Below, one piece after another: positions 1 through 9,741 of a stretch of DNA of 19,176 nucleotides (position 1 is the stretch's first letter; every line of letters begins with the position of its first letter). A program made the translations under genes and the position numbers. The DNA is from Pigoraptor vietnamica (Eukaryota; Opisthokonta; Filasterea), in the NCBI GenBank assembly GCA_943704525.1, contig CALSCQ010002442.1:1-19176 (forward strand). The letters run 5' to 3'. The notes beneath the pieces were generated by a model. It saw nothing but the letters and a program-made list of their open reading frames with translations. It ran no database searches and had not been told where the DNA came from.

Positions 1-10
1 TATTTGACAG

Positions 11-88
11 TATGAGACCGTATTAGGACCGTATGAGACCGTGTCTAATAGGGGTCTAATAGGGCATTAGACCCATATTAGACCGTGT
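11..88. repeat. Degenerate ~10-bp repeats with an inverted repeat
   Basis: Short units such as TATGAGACCG (11, 32), TATTAGGACC and variants of GGTCTAATA follow one another. GGTCTAATA at 53-61 is a perfect inverted copy of TATTAGACC at 76-84. No coding potential is seen. It may be the edge of a longer minisatellite that lies outside the window. Confidence 0.6.
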
Positions 89-180
89 CCGAAAAATGCA
101 CTTTTATACCAGGGTATGTGCATCGCGCCAAACTGTTCGCCCGACAACTGAGGGACCGTTCTGAAGGAGCACCGGCCGGT

Positions 181-544
181 GCGTGGCCGTTCAATCTTGC
201 CAATGCCCTCGACACTGCCGTTCGGGCGGGCACTTTTGCTTTGCGAGGATGATTGCCGTCGGCTGCCGCCGGTGTCACAGTAAACGCGGCCGTCCAGTTG
301 CGTCGCTGGCGGCTGTTCCGTTGGGCACTCGAGCTGCGGGGGGCATTCCTTGCGGCGATGCGGGACGGCCGTCTCGATTTCGTGCGGTCACTGGCCGCGG
401 TTTGAGTCTCATCGGCCCGATGCCGTGGACTGGTCGGTGCGTCCGGAGCTCAAAGAGGCTCTAGCACACGTGCGGGACATGCGCTTCGTGTGGGCGGCGT
501 TTGCGATCCAACCCAAGCGTCTTGGATGCGCCGGAGGGGTCTAA
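181..544 (+). pseudogene. Decayed C-terminal fragment of an F-box/ankyrin-like gene
   Basis: Reading from 181 gives segments that match the C-terminal half of the intact gene at 1101-3197. PFNLANALDTAVRAGTF corresponds to PFNFRNALSEAVCAGHF, RRWRLFRWAL to RRWSVFRWAL, and AAMRDGRLDFVR to ACVRDGRMEFVR. The reading frame carries a TGA at 250-252 and another at 403-405. After the second stop the similarity appears to continue weakly in another frame (PELKEALAHVRDMRFVWAAF) to a TAA at 542-544. There is no start codon and no N-terminal domain. I read this as a truncated, mutated paralogue lying tail to tail with the intact gene. Rescue of the stops by small introns is less likely because the intact copy has none. 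Confidence 0.75.
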
Positions 545-1100
545 CAAGAAGGATTCAAAGGTGCCTGTTAATTCAGTACGACACGGCCGCACGTTCGCGC
601 CAGACGGCGGGCTGGGCCCTCGGCATTGATATCATATGCCGTCCTTTTCCTGTGGACATGTGGGCGCCTTCCCGGCGGGGAGGAGGGACATCCTGCAAGT
701 GGCGATTGTCTTCGGCGTCGGCACACTGGCCTCATTCGTGCGCCATTCGAAGACTGGCCTGTCTTTTTTATTTGGTGTACTGCGCCTTTCAATTGACTCA
801 GTGGCTTCGTGACAATGCGGACAAGTTTGTAATGGACTGAGGTCTTGGCCCACGATGGGACCATCCCAACAGCCCCAGCCGGTGCAGTACAACCGCTGCG
901 TGTGCTTATGCGAGTAGTGTTTGTGCGTGTGTGCTCTAGTGCACAATTCGCGTGCCATGAATTTGGCTTTGGAGTTGTACTAATGCGAATTGTACAAAAG
1001 TGATTGCCACTGGTCAGTTTCGCAAAAGTGATTGCCAGATCAGTTTCACGCAGTCTGTGCACGCATGCACTGAAACTGCAGCGCTGCGGCTACGGTTGAT
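545..1100. other. Intergenic region between convergent paralogues
   Basis: No convincing coding exon is seen on either strand. The open frames here lack recognisable motifs and consist of mixed low-complexity sequence. The only clear structure is the 28-bp tandem duplication at 995-1050. The 3' ends of both flanking family members point into this region. Confidence 0.6.
995..1050. repeat. 28-bp tandem duplication
   Basis: Two adjacent copies share the core CAAAAGTGATTGCCA followed by TCAGTTTC. The first begins at 995 and the second at 1023, with a few differences near the middle. It lies 51 bp past the stop codon of the minus-strand F-box/ankyrin-like gene, so it may be in its 3' untranslated region. 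Confidence 0.75.
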
Positions 1101-3197
1101 TCATTGAGGGCGCGCCGTTTCAGCGTCAGCCACGACAAAGTCGCGTGCTTCCATGCGACCCACAAACCACTTCCAGTTGTTGTCGCTCAGATTCCCCTTC
1201 TTCTCCAGCTCGGCCATTTCGTCGTCGGTGGGCATGAGTAGGGGTACGTCAAACTCGAACGCGCACTCTAGCGCCCACACTGCCCCGCCCTGAGCGTAAG
1301 ACATCATCAGCTTGAATATCGACAAGGGGCGCTCGACGATAACCAGGCCGCCGAGCCGCCGCTCTAGCGACCACAGCGTGCGGAGGTTTTGACGCAGCGT
1401 GTCGCCGATCCGGACGCCTTCCTTCGGGATGCACCGGGGGTACTTCGACAGCACTGCATACAGAATCGACTCCTCGGAGAAGTTCAACGCCTCCCAAAAC
1501 TTCCCGATGCACCGCTCGAAGCATGCTGGCTCATTCTCTTCGAACCACCGCACAAACTCCATGCGCCCGTCTCGCACGCACGCAAGCAGTGCCTTGCCGC
1601 ACTCTTCGTCGCGATTGGCAGGATCGAGGCGAGAGAGTGCCCAGCGAAACACACTCCAGCGTCGTTGTGCACATGCGGCGGCGAGCGAAATCGGAAGTCC
1701 CGGCACGCGGCGGTCGAGCATACGCGCAACGCGAAAGTGGCCCGCGCACACGGCCTCGCTGAGCGCATTGCGAAAGTTGAAAGGGCACAAGTCAATTCGA
1801 AATTTCGCCGATTTCGCGCCGTATGGGTCATTAACCGGCGCAATTCGCGCGTTCACGTCGACCATGTACAACAGCACGCCCCAGTGGCCTCCCCGCGCAG
1901 CCTTCTCTGCGACATAGTCGGCCGTCCTCGACCACGTGGCAACGTAAAAGCGCTCGCAAAGGTAACGGAGTGCTGCGGCATCGCCCTTCTTCACGGCTTC
2001 GTCTATCAACGTCCCCGCACAACCACGAGGAACGGCCGATTCAAGCTGTGCCGCGAACAGGCGGTCCATGGCCGTCAACCACGGCACCGAAACCTCGCTC
2101 GATAAATGGTAAAACGTATAGGCGAAATCAGCATCCGCGTCCTCAAATCCCTCGCGGCGCCACCACTCGATCGCCTCCACGTGCGGTTTGCGCATGAGTT
2201 GCGCTAGCACATTGTGCCGCCGGCCCACGTCCAAGAACGGCAGAAGGGCCTTTGCCGCTTCGTAGTCGCCCCTCATAAGTGCGCGCGCGATCACTTCCAC
2301 GGTGCATGCCGCGCCCTCCACCGTGATGCTGTAGATGACGTCGTCCGCGTCCGCATTGGCAACCGTTCGCTTAAGGCCGTGCTCACGCAGCCGTGCCATC
2401 ACCGCCGAATCCGTTGCCCTGTTCTCGAGATCCCGTGCGCGGCAGTTCTCGAGCGAAATCGGCGACCGCGATATAGCGAGGTCAATCAGCGCAGCGCCGC
2501 TCCCACGTGGCACATCCACCGCCGTGAGATAGAGCTCGCTTGCAATTTCGTCGTGGTCGTACTCGCGGCGCATGCACTCCTCAAAGACAGCTTCAAATAT
2601 CGCCGGGCACTGCGCGTATTGGTTCATCGACAACCGCAGAGGCAAGTGCGTAGCAATGGGAAGCAGTCGCAGCACGTGATCGACGTCGCCCCTACGGACG
2701 CATCCCTCAAGCACCTCGCACGCGGCGAATCCGGGCGCCTCGTCGAGTATGAAATCCACCTGCGCCCGCGTCAGTCGCTCAGCCCACGGCCACTCGGAGT
2801 CTTTCTTTATATAACGGTTGCAACCCCACCCGAATGCGTCGCGCTCGCACGCGCGGAGGAGATGAACGAACATGTCCCAGTTGCCGTGTTCAAGCGCGCC
2901 CCTCAGGGCATAGGCCGAAAAGCACGGCACGCGACCGTGTTTGGTGTCGTCCTCCATCAACAGGCGCACGAGATCAAAGTGGCCCAACTCCGCAGCCTTG
3001 TTGATCGTCCACCAGTCGTACGGGCGATATTTGCTGAGGTCGCCCACGATGCACTCATTAACCGTGTCGTGAATCCGCGTGAGAAAGTCCCACAGCCGCA
3101 TGCACGTCGCACGCAAGTTGCCGACATCGGTGAGAGTGAAGCGGCCAACCTTGACGAGGCGGACGAGGACCTCTTCCGAGAGGCCAAGGAGTGACAT
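1101..3197 (-). CDS. F-box/ankyrin-like repeat protein, intronless
   Basis: A single uninterrupted frame encodes about 698 residues from the ATG at 3197. The frame is open up to an ATG at 3407, which would add 70 residues. I prefer 3197 because an F-box-like helix set (LGLSEEVLVRL, then a TC pair in place of the usual VC, then LWDFLTRIHD) starts at once, as in the related fragment at 13778. The rest consists of degenerate helical repeats of ankyrin type (AAELGHFDLVRLL, GALEHGNWDMFVHLL, AVCAGHFRVARML). F-box proteins usually recruit targets to SCF ubiquitin ligases and ankyrin repeats bind partners; that role here is inference. Neighbouring genes are cut by many introns and this one has none. 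Large families of F-box and ankyrin proteins are known both in amoebae and in their giant DNA viruses, so lateral transfer is possible but unproven. Confidence 0.8.
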   Translation of the reverse strand: MSLLGLSEEVLVRLVKVGRFTLTDVGNLRATCMRLWDFLTRIHDTVNECIVGDLSKYRPYDWWTINKAAELGHFDLVRLLMEDDTKHGRVPCFSAYALRGALEHGNWDMFVHLLRACERDAFGWGCNRYIKKDSEWPWAERLTRAQVDFILDEAPGFAACEVLEGCVRRGDVDHVLRLLPIATHLPLRLSMNQYAQCPAIFEAVFEECMRREYDHDEIASELYLTAVDVPRGSGAALIDLAISRSPISLENCRARDLENRATDSAVMARLREHGLKRTVANADADDVIYSITVEGAACTVEVIARALMRGDYEAAKALLPFLDVGRRHNVLAQLMRKPHVEAIEWWRREGFEDADADFAYTFYHLSSEVSVPWLTAMDRLFAAQLESAVPRGCAGTLIDEAVKKGDAAALRYLCERFYVATWSRTADYVAEKAARGGHWGVLLYMVDVNARIAPVNDPYGAKSAKFRIDLCPFNFRNALSEAVCAGHFRVARMLDRRVPGLPISLAAACAQRRWSVFRWALSRLDPANRDEECGKALLACVRDGRMEFVRWFEENEPACFERCIGKFWEALNFSEESILYAVLSKYPRCIPKEGVRIGDTLRQNLRTLWSLERRLGGLVIVERPLSIFKLMMSYAQGGAVWALECAFEFDVPLLMPTDDEMAELEKKGNLSDNNWKWFVGRMEARDFVVADAETARPQ

Positions 3198-3632
3198 GTC
3201 TGTGTTCGCAGAGAAGACGTCCGAAACGTCGAATGGTTTTTTTCTCCTCAGTATGAGATGGTGGACGGGCGCACGGTAAAAAAGCGTCATGACTGCGTCA
3301 TTTGGAGGTGTGAAAACGAGATATCCCTTATTTCCAAAAATAGCCCCCCTCACCGACAGATCCGTAACCCTAACCCATGCAGATCCGCCGTCTTGTCCCC
3401 CCGTCATTTGCTGCGCATATACTCATCTGTTTGACGGCGCGTCTCTGTCCCTGATACAATTCTGTATTTGAGACATCTCTTGCCGTGACACTGTGTCTGC
3501 TGCTAATTCTGCTCTCTGCCGTTCAGTGATTGCTTTCTCCCGTCCGGCGATTCTCTCATAAACCAAGATCCCGCCGTGCTACCATACTACTAACTGTCGC
3601 CACTCGCTGCGTCCGGCACCTCTTCCCAATCC

Positions 3633-3750
3633 TCATTTACAGACGCTCTGTTTCATTTATCAGCTCACCGTCATATTTGCAGACGCACCGTTTCATTCAT
3701 AGACTCCAGACGGACTGCCTCATTCACAGATACTTTTCATTCACAGACTC
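3633..3750. repeat. Degenerate ~20-bp tandem repeat
   Basis: The motif TCATTYACAGAC and its variants recur at 3633, 3653, 3671, 3693, 3720 and 3737, a spacing of 17 to 27 bp. Units are followed by CTCTGTTT- or CACCGTTT-like tails. Copies have diverged, which suggests an old array. Confidence 0.6.
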
Positions 3751-3881
3751 TCTCCGTCGTTTTAACACACCAATAGCCGGCCGACGCTCGCCGTCAGCCC
3801 CAGGCACACTGGCATGCGCCGGCTCTTACAATCGCAGCGTCCCGGCCTGCAATGCGTCCCCCACAATCAGCACGTGCATCC

Positions 3882-3977
3882 TCCTTTAGACCCCCGCCGG
3901 CGTCCGATCCTTTAGACCCCCGCCGGCGTCGACACGTCCTTTAGACTGCCCCCGCCGGCCGGCGTCCTTTAGACCCC
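3882..3977. repeat. Four-unit GC-rich minisatellite
   Basis: TCCTTTAGAC followed by CCCCCGCCGGCG occurs at 3882, 3908, 3937 and 3965, giving periods of 26, 29 and 28 bp. The last unit is cut short. Related CCTTAGC/GCTAGCCCC words continue to about 4080, so the array may fade into that flank. Confidence 0.75.
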
Positions 3978-4554
3978 ATGCACGTTTGCACGCTAGCCCC
4001 TCGTGTGTCCTTACCTCCGCCTCCTTGGCCCCCTCGCGCCTCCTTTGCACCCTGCACACGCGTCCTTAGCGCTAGCCCCCGCGGGTTAACCCTTTGCGCG
4101 AGCAGTGCGTCGCGCCACCGCGCTTGACCTCGTCCAGAACGACCATGAGGTTCACGACAGAGGATGCAGCATAGCTCAGTTTGTCGTGGCTCTGTTTTTG
4201 ATTTGAAGCTTGCGCTGGTCCTTGGGCTGTGCGCTGTGCCTTGGGGGAGGGGGGGAGGCTGGCCCTTGGGGGGCGCTGGCATGTCGTCTTGCCGTTGGCA
4301 CACTGTCGTCTGTCGTCTCGAAGTTGTGGATGTACCCGTAGTAAATAAATGTAGTAAAAAAATGAAATCAATGCGACTCACTAGAGTCCTCTTTTAATGG
4401 ACTTCTCGTCTGAAGGGGGCATCCGCTGCAAACAGCCGCAATAGCACAATTACGAACCCAGCCTCCTCAAATTCGGTTGTGCACCGGGCACTCCCCCGAA
4501 CTCCGCGCCGATCTTCGCGGCCGATCAGTTGGCAGCAGCAATGACGTTTCCACA

Positions 4555-7500
4555 TCACCCTCGCGCATGGAAAGTGGGGTGCGCATCGCGCAGTTCGCAG
4601 CCTTCTTCAAGTCCCTCCAGGCATTCGCAAATCTGCAACCGGGAGTGATGGATTAGCAAGGGCCGGAGTCGTTAGCCAGCCACAATCACGAGTGGACAAC
4701 ATACCTCTGAGAACGTGGGTCGGTTTGTCGGGTCAGCGTCCCAGCATCGCTGCACCAGTGAAGAGTACTCGGGAAATCCCTTTGGCAGCGGTGACGGACG
4801 CCGTCCATTGCTTGCGACCTGGACGGTCCAAGAGCGGCGTTAGCGGACACGGGACTTACACATGGCGCAGGGGCGGCGTGAGATTGCTTGCACAATTGGA
4901 AAAACGAGCACAGGCACCATGCACTCAACCGGCCCAAGGCACGTGCCTCGTTAAGCAGCTCTTCAATGCTCATGATGCCATCGAGCTCAATGTACGGCAG
5001 CGACCGAAAGGCCATCTCCCACAGAATGATGCCTGCGTTCGCGCGCAGCAGAGTGAGTCCGGGCAGCTGGTCGCTCAGTCCCACCGGCGTCAGACACTTA
5101 CTACTAGCCGCCCCCCCCCCCCCCCCCCCCCCCCCCCTTGGAACAGGGCACCACCACCACTGAGCTATGAAAAGCGCATTTCCAACGGGCACACACCAAA
5201 CGAGTACACGTCCGCCCTCTCCGAATACTGCGTGCGATTGATGATTTCGGGTGCCTGCAGTTCAGACGTGGAGCGAAAGTGAGCGACGCACACGGGTACA
5301 GTTTGGCGGAGGCGCCCGTGCTGAGGCTCACCATCCACAGGGCAGTGCCAACGCGTTCTCCCTCCCAGCTCCTTTGCCCTTTCAGCATTGCGAGCCCAAA
5401 GTCAGACACCTGCAGGAACAATGGAGCGCCAGTTGAGCTTCCGCTATTACTGAGTGCAGGTCAGCTTGCAGTGGGGCTTGTCGCCCGACTGTCCCATGGC
5501 TTACCTTGCACACGAACGTATCCGAGATAAGAAGGTTCGAGCTCTTAAGATCGAGGTGGAGGATCGGCGGCGAAGCTGAATGGAGGTAAGCCATTCCCTG
5601 TGGCGCGCACAATCTCGGCAGTCAGCCACGCGCTTTCCATGCAAGACGGCCCAAAGGCATCGAGACCATGTTGTGGACAAAAACAGCGACTCACACTTGC
5701 GGCCGAGAGGGAGAGGGACCGCCGCAGCTTCCACGTGAACTTCACGGACCCGTCGTCAAAGAGGTCCACGAGCGTGCCTGATATTGGACAGGCATTATGT
5801 CAATGGGCGAACGGCCACGGCTTTAGAGGGGCGACAAAGGGTATCCAGACTCAGCGTACCTCGGCTCAGATACTCCGTGAGGAGAAAGATCGGGCCTGGC
5901 GCACGAATGCACGCGCCCTGCAAAAGCAACTATGAATCAGACTGACGCACGTGCGCGTGGGTAAGAGTGCCGACAGGACGACGGTTAATGCGTGGCCATC
6001 GTGTAACCGTTTGTGCCTAACCCTAACCCTAACCCTAACCCTACCATAAACATGACCACCGAGGGATGCCGGAGGCGGGCGAGCGTCGCAATCTCGCGCA
6101 GGAATTCCTTCACAGCTTCTTTGCTCGCAGCATCCATCGTTCCCGTCCCCGATTTGCCTCGCCGGCGGTTGAAACTTCGCATAATGTCGCGGATGAGGGA
6201 CGCGAGGGCCCCCGTTGTCGTGAGCGACGACCCCGGCGACCCAGAGTCCTTCGCTTGGCTCCGCACGAACGTTCCCTTATTCTTGTCTTCGGACCGTCCC
6301 CCGGCCCGCTCTTCGCCGCCACGGCGCTGTCCGTGCCAGAGCGCAGCCTTCAGCTTTTGCGTCGGCAGAACCTAGTCGACACACCACAAAAGGGGAACCC
6401 ACCGCAATTTTGGTCGCGTAGCGCTCGCGCTGCGTCATCTTGGCGCGTTCGCCGAGCGCATTCCTGTACGCCACGACATCGGGGTCCTCATCGGCCGGCG
6501 GGCCAGCTGCGGCGGTTGGGCTCGGTTCGAACATGAGGCGCGTGAGGGCCGGCGCGGTCCCGTCGTCCTTCTTCATGGAGTCGAGCACGTCCGAAGGCCG
6601 CACGGATGTCGCGGGCAGGCCGATCAGCGCTCCCGATATAGTCTTCACGGCGACGACAGTGCCACGCCACCGCGCTAGAAACGAGGGAAACATGTAAGCG
6701 TGCGACAGCTCAATTGCACGCGTGCGTGCGAGTCCAATTTGTGTGCGTTGTCGCAATGTGTCTGTGGGCTCGCACGGCATAAATTACAGTGAGGGAGCGG
6801 GGGTGCGCGCGTGTGTGTGTGCGTGCACCTCTGCGCGTGTGAATAACTGTGTGCACGTGCATGACACGATCACGTCGAGCGCCGTAAATGACCGGGACTT
6901 GCCTTTGTATACGTCGCCAAATGAGCCCTGCGCCGTTCAGTTGGGACGTATGTGTAAGAGGCAGTCTCGGCGGCAGCCCCCCCCCCCCAAGTGACTAACC
7001 CATTGACCGGCGCACACGCACCTTCCCGATAAGGCAGTCGAACTTGACGTCGGCAATGTTGACGAGCCAGCTTTCGCTGAGCAAGGCGTCCTTGCGGCGG
7101 CGGTAGTACACAAACCCGCCCACGAGCAGCAGAAGGGAGACGCCGCCGCCAACACCTACGGCGATTCCGACCACGCGACCTGTACAACGACACGGTTAGA
7201 GCTACTTTCGAAAGCGCCAAACTCATAGGCGTATCGTTGGATTGTCGCAAATCCACCCTCGGCAGAGGCAAGGGCACCCACCAGTGTCTGAATTGCTCGA
7301 GCTCAGGTCGATCGTGCAGCCGTCGCCGCCCCACCCAAAGTCGCAGTCGCACTGTCCCGGCGCAGAGCACGTGCCGTGACTGCAAAGCGCGCACACCGCT
7401 GCCGTACAACAAAATGCTATGGGAATAAGCGGGAGAGAACACGAAAGGAGCCCCGAACAACAGACCACAAACACTGCGCACACACGCACGCACATTCACA

Positions 7501-8908
7501 CGCACACACGCACACACGCACACACACGCACACACGCGCACGCACACGCACGCACGCACACACGCACACGCACACGCACACACGCACGCACGCACGCACG
7601 CACACACGCACACACGCACACACGCACACACGCACACACGCACACACGCACACACGCACACGCACACGCACACGCGCACGCGCACGCGCACGCGCACACG
7701 CACACGCACACACACACACACACACACGAAAACACACTAACCCTTTGTGCAATCCGGAAGCCCGGTAACAGTTTGGTAGCCCGGTGCACAGACGCACGTG
7801 TCGTGAGCGGTGCAGTTGCCGTGGACGCATCCGCGTGAACACACAACTGCAGCGCGCAAAAAAGATGAATGATGTTCAAGGTCGGGACGATGGTTCCACG
7901 AAGTGGGCGAGGCTAGGATGTGATGTCGCTTTTAAAAACCGCAAAGCAAGACGCCGACAACCACTCACAGGCAGGAGGGGCGGACGACAGCCCAGTGGAC
8001 CACACGATGGACCCCGTCTGCGCAGGCGCCGTGTAACCGAGACTGGCGAAATTGTAGCCGGCGGTTCGCGCGGCGTCAAACACAACGTTGCCGATCAGGC
8101 GGCTCGTGTCCAGCTGCAATTGACCCAGCGTCAGCGGGATGCACGCGAGGAACAAACAAGTGACACATCCCAGTACCGGGATGTCAACGAGCTCACGGCA
8201 AAACTCGCGCGCCGTACGTGCAGCACGCAACGGCAAAGCATTATCGGACGCACCGTTCCGTTGACGACGCGGTAGTTGGCGAGGCCGCAGCTGCCCAGCC
8301 TGTCACCGTTGGCGTCATACATGACATTGCCGCCAGCGCCAAAGAACGACGTGCGGAGAATTTCCGCGAGGTAGATTTCGGGAGTAATGCGGCGCTTGTC
8401 CAAGTACGCCAGCTTGTGGTAGGCCCTCACGAGCGTCAAATACTGCAGCAGTATAGGAAAAAAATGCGTCAGCCCGACCAAACAAAACAACGCGCACACA
8501 GGCGCCAAGACGCAAACCAACCGAGTCAACGCCACTGCTCCCAATGGAATCGAGCGTGTCGGGCACGCCCGGCACTCCCTCGCTGGCCGACGGCGGGATG
8601 CGCTTTCCCCAAGCGCCCGCCTTCGGACGGAGGTCCTTGGTGTTCCAGATGGACGCAAGGCGGCTGCGGAGGGTCGTGTTGCCGACGGGCGGGGCGGTGG
8701 CCAGCGCAATCGCACCGTGCAAATAGAGCCGCTCCGCAGGGGTCAGATCCGCGACAGAGAAGCCGGCCGACGTGCCGAGGAACCTAAGTGATGGCAGAGA
8801 AATCGAGAAGAAATTGATTATTCACAACTGCCAACGCAAAAAAGCCCACGCACACGACACACACACACACACACACACACGCACGCACTCACACACACAC
8901 GCACACAC

Positions 8909-8951
<43 letters not shown>

Positions 8952-9659
8952 CGCAACCCCTGCACGCACCACGTGTACCCCGGCCCGATGATGCCACCCC
9001 GGATGGCCGCGCGGATGACGCCGCAAAAGTCCTGCACCTGTGCGTTGACGTTGTACACGTTGAGCATGATGACACGTGACCCGGCCTGTCGTATCTGGTT
9101 GATCGCCGCGGAGTAGTCCGTTGATCCCGCCTTGACAATGTAGTGCACCTTCACCTCGACGCCCATCTCGGACAGCCGGGTGAAGAGCTGGTCCGGGTGC
9201 GGGTAGATGTCAAACTCGAGTATTGCCTGCGAACGCACGGCGGACGTCAACAGGGGGCGCTTGTGGAGCGTTTGTGTCGTTATGACAAACGGCAATGGCG
9301 GAGGACAATAGAAAAAAGAACCACACGCCACGTACCAGCGACTTCCATCCGAAGGCGGCAATCGCCGCAGCGTAGCCATACGTCTCGGCAAGGGGATCGA
9401 GGCCGCGCACAAAGTACGGATACACGAGCTGCCGAAACGACCCGTTAGCGACTGACAACAACCAAACAGTCGCGCTGGACACAGACACAGAGAGAAGCAC
9501 GCACATTGCATACAAACACGCACGCGCGCAAGAACACAGGCACATACACAAGCACACACAAGCACGCATGAGCATAAACAAGCACACTGAGGCACACATA
9601 CACATTACGTGCGTATCATCGCGCAAATACACACACACACACACGCACACACGCACACA

Positions 9660-9741
<82 letters not shown>

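Larger units (their letters stand above)
3198..4554. other. Intergenic region with tandem repeats
   Basis: This lies upstream of the F-box/ankyrin-like gene and downstream of the kinase gene. On the minus strand a TATAT-like box lies near 3417-3422, about 220 bp upstream of the preferred start at 3197 and only about 10 bp upstream of the alternative ATG at 3407. This favours the inner start. The region also holds the two repeat arrays listed separately, a G-rich stretch near 4244-4273, and an AATAAA on the plus strand at 4344-4349 with no plus-strand gene recognised in front of it. Open frames of up to 146 codons here are repeat-rich or compositionally odd and were not called. Confidence 0.5.

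Noticed and set aside
2214-3194. 326-codon open frame opposite the F-box/ankyrin-like gene (also 1389-2105)
   Set aside because: Antisense shadows of a GC-rich gene. Their products are Arg/His-rich with no domain pattern, while the minus strand shows repeat structure and paralogues.
3941-4381. 146-codon minus-strand frame with an N-terminal hydrophobic stretch
   Set aside because: Most of it is translated minisatellite and G/C-rich low-complexity DNA, and no splice or family evidence was found.
6016-6044. Chromosome end (telomere)
   Set aside because: Only about four units, flanked on both sides by exons of one kinase gene, so it is interstitial.
7376-7842. Several open frames across CA repeats that encode His-Thr or Cys-Val runs
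   Set aside because: They are translations of a microsatellite inside an intron of the kinase gene.
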